DNA of 64,000 nucleotides, taken from the NCBI GenBank assembly GCA_013112555.1, contig JABFGK010000001.1:1586581-1650580 (forward strand), written 5' to 3'. Below, in pieces: positions 33,379 through 41,841 of the stretch. The DNA comes from Planctomycetota bacterium. Lineage in GTDB: Bacteria; Planctomycetota; Phycisphaerae; Phycisphaerales; UBA5793. Within the stretch, counting starts at the first letter, position 1. Every line of letters begins with the position of its first letter. The translations under genes were made by a program, and so were the position numbers. The notes beneath the pieces are model-generated. The model ran no database searches. It was not told where the DNA came from and worked only from the letters and a program-made list of their open reading frames with translations.

Positions 33379-35793
33379 ATGCTCTCTCATCCCACAGTGC
33401 GACGATTTCACGGAGTAGTGGCGGCCGCTGCGCTCGCCATGCCGATACTGACCACAATGGCCCTGGGAGACGAGTACTTCTGGGATGGTCATTGCGGCTC
33501 GTCGGAATGGACAACCATCTGCGGGGGCGAACAGTGCGGGTTCGACCCGGATGTCTTCATGCAGTACAACAACTGGGGACTGTCCATCTGTAATGTCGCG
33601 CCTCCGATTCCCGGTAGCGGTGACATTGCCTACCTGAACAGTGCCGACGTGCTCATCGGCAGCGGAAACATCTCCGTCGGCGGCCTGAATCTCAGTTACG
33701 ACAGTACACTGCAAATCGACGTCGGCTACAAACTGTACCTTGACGGCCCAGACCACTTCAATGATGGGATTATCATCGTCAACCGGCCCAACGCGAACGC
33801 TCTGTCGGAACTCATCGGCACCTCCGATCTGACAATTCTGGGCAGCGGTGAGATCGTTCTGGACAAGTACTGGGCGGACTGGCCGGTCTCGGATCTGACG
33901 ACGATCAACAACTCCACCATCACCAACGGGCCTGATCATACCATCGGCGGGCGCGGCTACGTGCTGGCATCGCTTTACAATCAGGGCACCGTCGCCGGCA
34001 ACATGAACGGGTACCCACTGAAGGTGACGGAGCAGGACAAAACCAACGCCGGCACGTTTGAAGCCGTCAACGGCGGCGCGCTCTATATCTTCGACCAGAA
34101 TCTGACCCAGACGAGCACCGGTAGATTGTTCGGCAACGGGGCGACCGTCTGGCTTCAGGGTGGGGCCAACATCACCGGCGGGAATCTCGAAACCGCAGAT
34201 GGTGGTGAGATTCTGATTCAGCAGGTCAACCAGTACTGGGCACCGAATGCGCTGGCAGATGTAACGGTCACCCCAGGCAGCAATGTCCATGTAGCGGATC
34301 TGTCAGATCCACTGCACCTCCGCGGCTCCACACTCGTTAACAACGGGACGATCACAGTGAACGATCCCGATGGTATCTCGACCTGCACGCTCGAAGTCGA
34401 ATCCGACATCAATGTGTCCGGCACCGGTGATATCCTGCTTAATAAGTACCATCAATACGAACTGGCCAACATCAAGACCACCAACGGCTCGATATTGACC
34501 AACGGGAACGGCCACACGATTCACGGGATCGGTCACATCCAGGGCATCATCGAGAACCAGGGCCTGATCACCGCCGATGTCCCGGGCGGTACGCTGCACC
34601 TGCTCCAGGATGACAAAACCAACGCATACGTGATGCAGGCAGAAAACGGAGGAAGTCTGCTGATTGACGGGATTGCTGTCACCCAAACCAGCGCAGGGCA
34701 ACTCATGGCCGATGGCGGAACCGTGGTGCTGCAAAATGGCGCTGCCGTGACACTCGGTGCATTGAATACCGCCAACGGTGGTGCCGTTGAGGTGCGGGGC
34801 GGGAATGCCGGACTCGTTGTCCTGACCGATGTCTCGGTCGCTCCCGGCGCTGAGATTCACATTGAGGGTCAGTCATACCCGACCGAAACCTGGCTGCGAC
34901 TTGAAAACTCCCTGATCAACGACGGCATCATCACTATCGACTACAGCAATAACAACGGCAAGGCACATATCGAAGTGCCGAACGATGTGGCCGTCACAGG
35001 ATCGGGCGAGATTGTGCTGAACCGTTGGCATCAGTACGAACTCGCCACCATCCAGACATCTCCCGGTGCCACCCTGACCAACGATGTGCATCACACCATC
35101 CGCGGCATCGGCCACATTCGTGCTTCAATCGCCAACTACGGCATACTCGGGACCGACACCCCGGGTCACCGCATCGATCTCTACCCCGGTACTGAGGGCG
35201 TGGCCAACTATGGCCTCCTTCAGGTCGCCGAGGATTCTCAACTGCATCTGTATGATGCGGGGATGTTCACCCAGGCAGCCGACGGCCGGGTCATGGTCAA
35301 CGGCTCGCTGTATCTCTACAACGGCGGGTTGACGATGGACGGTGGCACGCTGTACGGCATCGGCATCATCAACGGCAATGTCAACAACGTCGGTGCCATG
35401 TGCGAGCCGGGAATTGATGAGGGGAAACTCATCATTACAGGGAACTATGACCAGGCCTCCGCTGCGACGCTGCATATGGAAGCAGCAGGCCGCTCGGCCG
35501 GCGAGTACGACGTTCTGGCAGTCTCAGGGCATGCCACGTTCGATGGAGCGCTCGATCTTGAGGCGATTGACGGCTTTGAGCCGCAGCCCGGCGATCGATT
35601 TGAGGTCATGACGTATTCGTCACACACCGGCCAGTTCAGTGAGTACGACTTGCCGCCGCTGCCGTCACGCCGCTATGTGTGGCGGATTGACTATGGGGCC
35701 AATGTGCTGGCGATTGAGTACGTCGATCGGCTGAAGCAAGGCGGTTCAGGCGGGCACAAGGATCCGATCGGGGCACAGCGTATCGGCGGGTGA
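33379..35793 (+). CDS. Secreted beta-rich repeat protein
   Basis: An 804-residue protein with a signal peptide (AAAALAMPILTTMALG) and three long internal repeats of about 210 residues. Each has G(S/T)GEIVLxxYxxYxLaxIxT, a TLTNxxxHTIxGIGHIxaxIxNxG stretch and 'QTSxGxLxxxGgTVxLQ', a parallel beta-helix type pattern, followed by a separate C-terminal domain ('YDVLAVSGHATFDGALDLEAIDG') like that of autotransporter-type passenger ends. No sorting tail (LPXTG or PEP-CTERM) or beta-barrel is seen. Start ATG 33379 has CGGAGG eight bases upstream. Its role may be adhesion or surface layer, not proven. Confidence 0.75.
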   Translation: MLSHPTVRRFHGVVAAAALAMPILTTMALGDEYFWDGHCGSSEWTTICGGEQCGFDPDVFMQYNNWGLSICNVAPPIPGSGDIAYLNSADVLIGSGNISVGGLNLSYDSTLQIDVGYKLYLDGPDHFNDGIIIVNRPNANALSELIGTSDLTILGSGEIVLDKYWADWPVSDLTTINNSTITNGPDHTIGGRGYVLASLYNQGTVAGNMNGYPLKVTEQDKTNAGTFEAVNGGALYIFDQNLTQTSTGRLFGNGATVWLQGGANITGGNLETADGGEILIQQVNQYWAPNALADVTVTPGSNVHVADLSDPLHLRGSTLVNNGTITVNDPDGISTCTLEVESDINVSGTGDILLNKYHQYELANIKTTNGSILTNGNGHTIHGIGHIQGIIENQGLITADVPGGTLHLLQDDKTNAYVMQAENGGSLLIDGIAVTQTSAGQLMADGGTVVLQNGAAVTLGALNTANGGAVEVRGGNAGLVVLTDVSVAPGAEIHIEGQSYPTETWLRLENSLINDGIITIDYSNNNGKAHIEVPNDVAVTGSGEIVLNRWHQYELATIQTSPGATLTNDVHHTIRGIGHIRASIANYGILGTDTPGHRIDLYPGTEGVANYGLLQVAEDSQLHLYDAGMFTQAADGRVMVNGSLYLYNGGLTMDGGTLYGIGIINGNVNNVGAMCEPGIDEGKLIITGNYDQASAATLHMEAAGRSAGEYDVLAVSGHATFDGALDLEAIDGFEPQPGDRFEVMTYSSHTGQFSEYDLPPLPSRRYVWRIDYGANVLAIEYVDRLKQGGSGGHKDPIGAQRIGG

Positions 35794-35820
35794 GACTGAG
35801 GGAAGGGGACCGCATCAGAC

Positions 35821-35858
35821 ACGCTCAGGTCCGGTTGACACCGGCTGGACCTGAGTGT
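35821..35858 (+). terminator. Candidate hairpin terminator
   Basis: Inverted arms CTCAGGTCC at 35824-35832 and GGACCTGAG at 35847-35855, extended outward by three further pairs, with a smaller CCGG/CCGG nested in the loop. It follows the stop of the repeat protein by about 30 bases. The T run after it is weak. Confidence 0.55.
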
Positions 35859-35991
35859 TGTAATTCTGCAGGAGCACCGATCGGTCTACTGGCATCTTCC
35901 CCGGATCGCCGTCTCGTATGTTGCGGCATAGCAAACCTGCCTGACGCATTCGGGTAGACCTTGATGTATCACTCTCCTACCTTCCAGCACC

Positions 35992-37002
35992 ATGCCATCA
36001 CCCCTTTGTGCTCATCTATTGCGCAGTCTGGAATCCGATGAAGAAGCGACCCTGCGCTCGTTGATCGATCCCGATCGCGTGCAAATGACCATCGGCCCAG
36101 ATGTTCCCGTGCAATCGGCTTCAGGAATCCACATCCTGATCTCCGGCCGTCCCAGTGAAACACAGTTGAAGGCCTGCGGCCCGAATCTGCAAGCCCTCGT
36201 CATTCCCTGGGCCGGTCTCCCGCCGGAAACGCGCTCGCTCATGCGGCAGTATGAGCATGTCTCGGTTCACAATCTGCATCACAATGCCGTCCCGACGGCT
36301 GAGATGGCTGTGACGCTCTACCTGGCTGCAGCCAAGATGCTCGTGCCGCTGGATCAATCACTCCGGCAAGGCGATTGGTCGCCACGGTATGCCAAGCGGA
36401 ACAAGACCGTGCTCGTTCATGGCAAAACAGCCGTCATTCTCGGCTACGGCGCCATCGGGCAGCACGTGGCCCGAATCCTGCATGGTCTTGGAATGACCGT
36501 ACAAGCCGTCTCGCGCTCCGGGATCGCCCCAAGCGGTACATCGACACCGTGCTCGGTTCACCATCCCGTTTCACTGGCGACCCTGTTGACGACGGCCGAT
36601 GCCTTGTTTGTTTCTGTCCCACTAACGGACGACACGCTCGGCCTGATCGGCCAGGCCGAACTCGAACTCATGCCTTCGACTGCCATCATCGTCAATGTTG
36701 CCCGTGGGGCCGTTATCGATGAAGCCGCGCTGTACGATGCGCTCGCGTCGAAACGAATCCTCGCTGCCGGGCTTGATGTCTGGTACAACTATCCCAAGTC
36801 CGAACCTGAACGCACCAATACCTTCCCGTCACAGTACCCGTTCCACGAACTGGACAACGTCGTCCTCAGCCCACATCGTGCCGGCGCAGTGGGGGCTGAT
36901 GAATCCGAGCAGAACCGCTGGAAGGCATTAACAGATCTGCTCCATGCAGCCGCCGACGGGCGGCCGATGCCGAATCAGGTGGATTTGGAATTGGGATACT
37001 GA
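35992..37002 (+). CDS. D-isomer-specific 2-hydroxyacid dehydrogenase family protein
   Basis: A 336-residue NAD(P)-dependent oxidoreductase that reduces a 2-keto acid or oxidises a D-2-hydroxy acid. Seen: the nucleotide-binding GYGAIGQHVARIL, catalytic Arg in NVARGAVIDEAAL, and His in SPHRAG. The central 'ALFVSVPLTDDTLGLIG' is family typical. No pathway partner lies beside it. Start ATG 35992 follows a purine-poor stretch. Confidence 0.87.
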   Translation: MPSPLCAHLLRSLESDEEATLRSLIDPDRVQMTIGPDVPVQSASGIHILISGRPSETQLKACGPNLQALVIPWAGLPPETRSLMRQYEHVSVHNLHHNAVPTAEMAVTLYLAAAKMLVPLDQSLRQGDWSPRYAKRNKTVLVHGKTAVILGYGAIGQHVARILHGLGMTVQAVSRSGIAPSGTSTPCSVHHPVSLATLLTTADALFVSVPLTDDTLGLIGQAELELMPSTAIIVNVARGAVIDEAALYDALASKRILAAGLDVWYNYPKSEPERTNTFPSQYPFHELDNVVLSPHRAGAVGADESEQNRWKALTDLLHAAADGRPMPNQVDLELGY

Positions 37003-37097
37003 CCGGTCAATACAGGTCCGCCCCGAACTCATATGAAGCCGGAGCGTGGCACTGCGACCGAAACTCGGGAGTCGATATCAGTCTTTGGCGCGTCTTC

Positions 37098-38882
37098 TTA
37101 TCCAAACACAAACATGAGCAGGTTGCTCTTGCGACATGTTGCCGGCTCGACGACCTGCAGGTACACCGTCATACCGCTGGCTGCGCCCGGGACCGTCTTG
37201 ATCAATTCGGCATCGCCGATGCCGTCGGCCATAGCCGTCCCACCGATCTGTGGGTTGTTAATCTGAACCGACACGCCGGGGCAGCCTGGTACAGCCTTCG
37301 TTCCCTCCGTCAATCCCCACACGAAGTAAGCCGTATTGCCAGGCGTCACATTGCGGGCCGTCAGGGTATTCACCTCTCCGGCCACGCCCGGCACGATCTC
37401 ATAGAACCCGATCAGATCCGCGGCTGCCAGCACATCAATCATCCCGTACCCGTAGATGAATAGCGGGTCAAACGTCCCGTTGGCAAGGTAATAGTCCGCT
37501 GTCGTGAACAACCGGGTGCGCACTTCATCAACCGTCCATTCCGGACGGGCCTGTTCCAGACAGGCAACGGCACCGGCCACCAGGGGGGTGGAAAGCGACG
37601 TCCCGCTGGCTGTGCCATACCCACGATCTTCGTAAGGTGAGATGGTCCACGTGCTTGCACCGCGAGCCAGGACCTCCGGCTTCTCTCTGCCGTCGGCCGT
37701 CGGACCATCGGAACTGAAGCCGGCAATCTCTCCGGTGCTCTCGGCAGCCCCACACGTAATCACCTGATACGCATCGGATGGGGCGATCAGGTGTGACCGG
37801 CTCGGGTTACTGTCATGCCCCTCATTCCCGGCTGCAGTACAGCAATGAATGCCGTTGGCTGTCGCGATATTAACACCGATCGTAGTGACCGCTGTCTGCC
37901 CATCCAGGTCCGCTTGTGTATACCAATCGATATACCCAAGCGATGACGTCGCAACATCACCGCCATTGGCCTCAATCAGTTCGAGCCCGGCGACATAGTT
38001 GTCCTCCTCAGCCTGGTACTCGTCGTACAAGTCTTCCGTCTTGCACAGAATGAAGGACGCGTCATAGGCCGTACCCACGTAGGAGTTGGGCTGGTAGGCA
38101 CCCAGCGTCCCGAGAATCATGGTCCCGTGGGCGTGCTGTTCCCCGCCGTCGCCATTCTCGATATCCGTGTTGCCGTCATTGTCAACGAAATCCCATTCGG
38201 TGATCACCTGCAGGGGGTGGTCCGGGTGGTTGAATGCGATGTGCGCACGATGAAAACCCGTATCCAGTATGCCGACTCGAACACCCGCGCCGGTGAAGCC
38301 GGCCGAGTGCAGGGCAATCACATTGATCTGAGCCAGTTGTTCCTCTGCATACCCGTACCAGCCGTCGCCCATCGGGTCCTGAAGTTGGTCCCCCGGCTCA
38401 GCCGTCCGCTCCAACTCCGGCAGATCGAGCAGCCCGACACGGACCGGTGCAATGTGATCCACAAACGGCAAGACCTCAAGCCCGCCCAGCTGATCCGGCG
38501 TCGCCCAGACACTGATCGCGTTGAGCCACTTGCTGCGAACGTGTACCTCGGCACCGGTGACGTCGACCACTCCCTGCACATAGGCCTCGCACACCGGCAG
38601 GTCGCGCTCATCAAACAGACCCGGGAGCGATCGCCGTGTCTGTCGCCGTGCAATCGCGTGCGGGTCATAGGAGGCAGCCAGATCGCTGACGGCTGCAGAC
38701 ACCTCAGCCTGCGTGTGCAGGCCCTTGTCAACGAAGTACACCCAGGTCCGCCGTGAGTCAGGTGTGGCCTGATCCATCACCGAGCCTCCTGACGGCGGGG
38801 CCGCGACCAACACACTGCTGCATGACAAAGTCGCAAGCGCAGCCACAACGATCCTGCTGTAAATCTTCAGAGTCAACGTCAT
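37098..38882 (-). CDS. Secreted subtilisin-like S8 serine peptidase
   Basis: A 594-residue extracellular protease: signal peptide, a pro-region of about 150 residues ('VYFVDKGLHTQAEVSAAVSDLAASYDPHA'), then the S8 domain with Asp in GILDTGF, His in QHAHGTMILG and Ser in GTSLSTPLVAG. A C-terminal beta-sandwich ('VTPGNTAYFVWGLTEGTK') follows. All catalytic residues are present. It could degrade protein outside the cell, as could the Tricorn and M14-S9 enzymes. Start ATG 38882. Confidence 0.93.
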   Translation of the reverse strand: MTLTLKIYSRIVVAALATLSCSSVLVAAPPSGGSVMDQATPDSRRTWVYFVDKGLHTQAEVSAAVSDLAASYDPHAIARRQTRRSLPGLFDERDLPVCEAYVQGVVDVTGAEVHVRSKWLNAISVWATPDQLGGLEVLPFVDHIAPVRVGLLDLPELERTAEPGDQLQDPMGDGWYGYAEEQLAQINVIALHSAGFTGAGVRVGILDTGFHRAHIAFNHPDHPLQVITEWDFVDNDGNTDIENGDGGEQHAHGTMILGTLGAYQPNSYVGTAYDASFILCKTEDLYDEYQAEEDNYVAGLELIEANGGDVATSSLGYIDWYTQADLDGQTAVTTIGVNIATANGIHCCTAAGNEGHDSNPSRSHLIAPSDAYQVITCGAAESTGEIAGFSSDGPTADGREKPEVLARGASTWTISPYEDRGYGTASGTSLSTPLVAGAVACLEQARPEWTVDEVRTRLFTTADYYLANGTFDPLFIYGYGMIDVLAAADLIGFYEIVPGVAGEVNTLTARNVTPGNTAYFVWGLTEGTKAVPGCPGVSVQINNPQIGGTAMADGIGDAELIKTVPGAASGMTVYLQVVEPATCRKSNLLMFVFG

Positions 38883-39141
38883 TTCAATGCCTCATTTCAC
38901 GTCATATCCGGAGACGGGCGTCCATTCACCCTCACTAGCATGGCTCCCGGTGAGGCCGGTGTCAATGGTGAAACGCACGGGCTGCCACATTTGATTCCCG
39001 CAACGACCGAATAACGCTCAGGGATCGGGGGCAACTGGTACTCTGCGCGGGTCAGGGAAATCAGGCATTCTCTCACCGGCACCGGGCCGGGCACCCGGAT
39101 ACCATACTTCAGCCAACTCCTTTGTGGATGGAGATCGTCCC

Positions 39142-39945
39142 ATGTTGAGTCAATTTGCCACCCTGGCCACCCGAGCAGTCGCGCTGACACTGTGTATCTG
39201 CCTGCCGCTCTGCACCGGGTGCGCGTCATATGTGAATATCCCAGCCGATGGGCGGGACACGGCCCTCAATGCCGTCAATCTGCCTCCGGTTCCCGATGTG
39301 ATGGGCCGCGCGCTGGCGTTTTCCATCAACTCCTATCCCGCTGCTGCTGCCGGCGGGCCGACAGCCGAGGGATCAGAGGGCGGTACGGTGGCCCTGTTCC
39401 GCTACTACCTGCCGGATGGGGCCTCATCCAAGACCTATTCCCGCGTCGGCTCCACGCTCAACGCGCTCGGCCTCGACACGACGGTGGGTGGCGAAGCGCA
39501 TTTCACCAGTTTCACAGAAGTCCCCCACTATGTCGTGACCGCGGTCCGTATCCGCGGCGACAACGCACAGGTCGATGTGGTGCTGCCGGCGAAGTATGCC
39601 CCGCGCAACCTGCTGCAGATCGGGATGCAAGGCGGCTTGAGCGCCTGGCGCGTGATGTCCTACTCCCGCTATATCCCGACTCAGGACGATTCACAACGAG
39701 CCGTGGCCTATTCAACACCGCACTCGATCACGACTCCAGAATTGGAACCGGCAGGTGACAGCGAACCGACGACGATGCCGGAACAAGCCGAGGAATCCAC
39801 TGAACCTATGCCGCAGACTCAGCCGGACACGACTTCCGAAGAACCACTGCGACCGGTCACGATTCCCTCCGATCAGCAGCCCTCATCCCAACCCGACGCG
39901 CCCCCCGGCAACGCGATCGAAGAAGTCACGAAAAAGAACAGTTAG
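39142..39945 (+). CDS. Lipoprotein of unknown function
   Basis: A 267-residue lipoprotein with lipobox PLCTGCAS. The mature part is a globular beta-rich domain to about residue 195 ('TSFTEVPHYVVTAVRIRGDNAQVDVVLP') and then a long Pro/Glu/Thr-rich, probably disordered tail ending KKNS. ATG 39142 is preferred to the TTG at 39124. The stop codon lies inside the first copy of a 20-base tandem repeat. I do not recognise the family. Confidence 0.6.
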   Translation: MLSQFATLATRAVALTLCICLPLCTGCASYVNIPADGRDTALNAVNLPPVPDVMGRALAFSINSYPAAAAGGPTAEGSEGGTVALFRYYLPDGASSKTYSRVGSTLNALGLDTTVGGEAHFTSFTEVPHYVVTAVRIRGDNAQVDVVLPAKYAPRNLLQIGMQGGLSAWRVMSYSRYIPTQDDSQRAVAYSTPHSITTPELEPAGDSEPTTMPEQAEESTEPMPQTQPDTTSEEPLRPVTIPSDQQPSSQPDAPPGNAIEEVTKKNS

Positions 39946-39972
39946 CCGCGACAAAGAACAGTTAGCCGCGAC
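39933..39972. repeat. Perfect 20-base tandem duplication over a stop codon
   Basis: The unit AAAGAACAGTTAGCCGCGAC occurs twice head to tail. The first copy holds the TAG stop of the 39142 gene, and the second lies after it. Confidence 0.9.
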
Positions 39973-40046
39973 CCGAAATGAAATGAAGGGGAGCGCGTCC
40001 CATCCCCGGTGGCACGTGCGCCTCACCCGTCCCCATCCCCGATGGC

Positions 40047-40063
40047 ACGGGCGTCCCGCCCGT
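40047..40063. repeat. REP-like palindrome between convergent genes
   Basis: ACGGGCG-TCC-CGCCCGT, a seven-base perfect stem, preceded by two imperfect copies of CCCATCCCCGxTGGCACGxGCG (about 39999-40053). It could be a bidirectional terminator or an interspersed repeat. Only one locus is in view. Confidence 0.45.
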
Positions 40064-40089
40064 CCCGGTCAGGCTGCAGGCCTGAAAAC

Positions 40090-41682
40090 CTACTGCCCCG
40101 CCCCCTCCAGCCACTCCCGATTCGTCGTCACGACTACCGGTGCCCACCCGGCGATCAAGTGCCGGCCGTCATTCGACCAGCCCCAACTTGGCACCCGCAA
40201 CATGCCACTTGCCTCAACCTGCAGCCAGTACAACTCCTGGCCCTTGTCATACCGCACAATGACTTGACCCAACTGGTCCGGAGGATCAGACTCGGCCTGG
40301 GTGTCCGCATCACCGTTTGATCTCCCCTGCTGCCCCACACTTCCCGCCTTCATGTACGGCCTCAACAGCGACTGCACGCGCGAGTGGACCAGTGTCGGCT
40401 TGACATCCTCCGCCAGTTCGAAATACAACGTCGCTGCCCCGGGTACTGCCACCGGCGGCGCAGGGTAATTCGAGATGACCAGCCAGGGCTTGGCACTCTG
40501 CCACAGGTCGCCCAGTACCCGACGGTGCCGCGCCCGATACCGCGCGATCGAACGATCAAACGCGACGGCCCGCTCGTCTGACATCGTGGCTCGATACACT
40601 GACAAGACGCGGTCAAACATCCCCTCAAGATCGACCGGAAAGACGGCGACGAAATCCCCGGGCGGCTTGGGCAGATCAAGGTCGCGCGGCCAACCGGCCA
40701 ACGCAACCGGGCGACGCATAATCTCATCCACTGAGTCTGATCGACGCCGCCACGTAACATCCGTCGTCAGATAGGCACCGTCCCGGGCTGCATGGAGCAT
40801 CCAGTCCCGTGCATTATCAAGTTGCCATGTCACGAGCATCCGCCGCCACAGCCCGTGCGCCATCACCTCGGGGACCTGCAATCGCAAGCCATCGAGATTG
40901 ACCCAAGTCTCAAGAAACGGCTGACGATTCCCCGAAGCCTCGCTGTGCAATCCCATTTGCTCGCAGATGTCGGGTGCCGGTGGCGCTTTCGCCAGTGTGC
41001 GATGCTGCCGGGCGGCTGCCGGGCCCCCCGAATTCATTGGTTGCGTCATCAACCACTGATCGATGCTGCCCAACCCGATGCCGACGACGAATCCCTTTCG
41101 CTGTCGTGACATCGAGGCCCATTCAACAGCCTGCCAGTCCGGCCAGCCGTCAGCCTGCAAACGAGCGCAGCGCGTGCCGTCCGATGCATTAAACAGCTCG
41201 GGCTCGCGCGTATTGTCCGCTCCTTCATAATGTGCCAGGATCGCGCGCAGCGAATCGAGCAGACTCCGATGGTCCTTTTGTGTCTCAAGGACGAGGACCA
41301 GTTGCAACGTGGTCAGCCGATACGTCCCGGGCCGGTCATCATCCGGCTCAACGCCGAGATCAAGAAGCGTCACGGAATGCGGCACGGCCCCCATGACACC
41401 CCCAGCCAGCAGGCCGTCAAAAATCGGTTGGAACTGTGGCTTAATCAACCCCTGCGATTCAGCCAGCCTCATCATCAACGGGAGCATGCCCGAGGATTTC
41501 GATGAAAACGTCGATGGATCAAATCGATACCACGCTAATACGGTCGCTTGTGATTCAGAGCGGGCAGTCTCACGTGTCTGTGGCTGCCCGTACCGCTGTG
41601 CGAACGCCGAGGGCGCGGCGGCGGCTGCCAGGGTCACCAGCATCAGAACCGTTACGGATTTCATACAGCCCGGTCGTCTCAT
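40090..41682 (-). CDS. Large secreted protein of unknown function
   Basis: A 530-residue protein with a signal peptide (MKSVTVLMLVTLAAAAAPSAFAQ). Ordered region: 'MLPLMMRLAESQGLI', 'HSVTLLDLGVEPDDD', 'LVLVLETQKDHRSLLDSLRAIL', later 'GDFVAVFPVDLEGMFDRVLSVYRA' and 'AATLYFELAEDVKP'. The start may be ATG 41664. No enzyme motif is seen. Its overall plan resembles the neighbour at 41842, so they may be distant paralogues. Confidence 0.62.
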   Translation of the reverse strand: MRRPGCMKSVTVLMLVTLAAAAAPSAFAQRYGQPQTRETARSESQATVLAWYRFDPSTFSSKSSGMLPLMMRLAESQGLIKPQFQPIFDGLLAGGVMGAVPHSVTLLDLGVEPDDDRPGTYRLTTLQLVLVLETQKDHRSLLDSLRAILAHYEGADNTREPELFNASDGTRCARLQADGWPDWQAVEWASMSRQRKGFVVGIGLGSIDQWLMTQPMNSGGPAAARQHRTLAKAPPAPDICEQMGLHSEASGNRQPFLETWVNLDGLRLQVPEVMAHGLWRRMLVTWQLDNARDWMLHAARDGAYLTTDVTWRRRSDSVDEIMRRPVALAGWPRDLDLPKPPGDFVAVFPVDLEGMFDRVLSVYRATMSDERAVAFDRSIARYRARHRRVLGDLWQSAKPWLVISNYPAPPVAVPGAATLYFELAEDVKPTLVHSRVQSLLRPYMKAGSVGQQGRSNGDADTQAESDPPDQLGQVIVRYDKGQELYWLQVEASGMLRVPSWGWSNDGRHLIAGWAPVVVTTNREWLEGAGQ

Positions 41683-41841
41683 GCATGTACTCTATTCAGG
41701 TGATTCATCTTCAGCACGGGCCCTCCGAGCAATCAAAAAAAAGCGACCCGCATCAGAACTGGGGAAGTCCCGATGCGGGCCATGCGACGATCCAAACTCA
41801 GCGAGTTGAGCGTCTTGGAGCGCTTTTGTTGCAATCACTGC

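Noticed and set aside
33361-34290. 309-codon antisense frame over the beta-repeat gene
   Set aside because: The sense frame holds the clear three-fold repeat; the antisense frame is a by-product.
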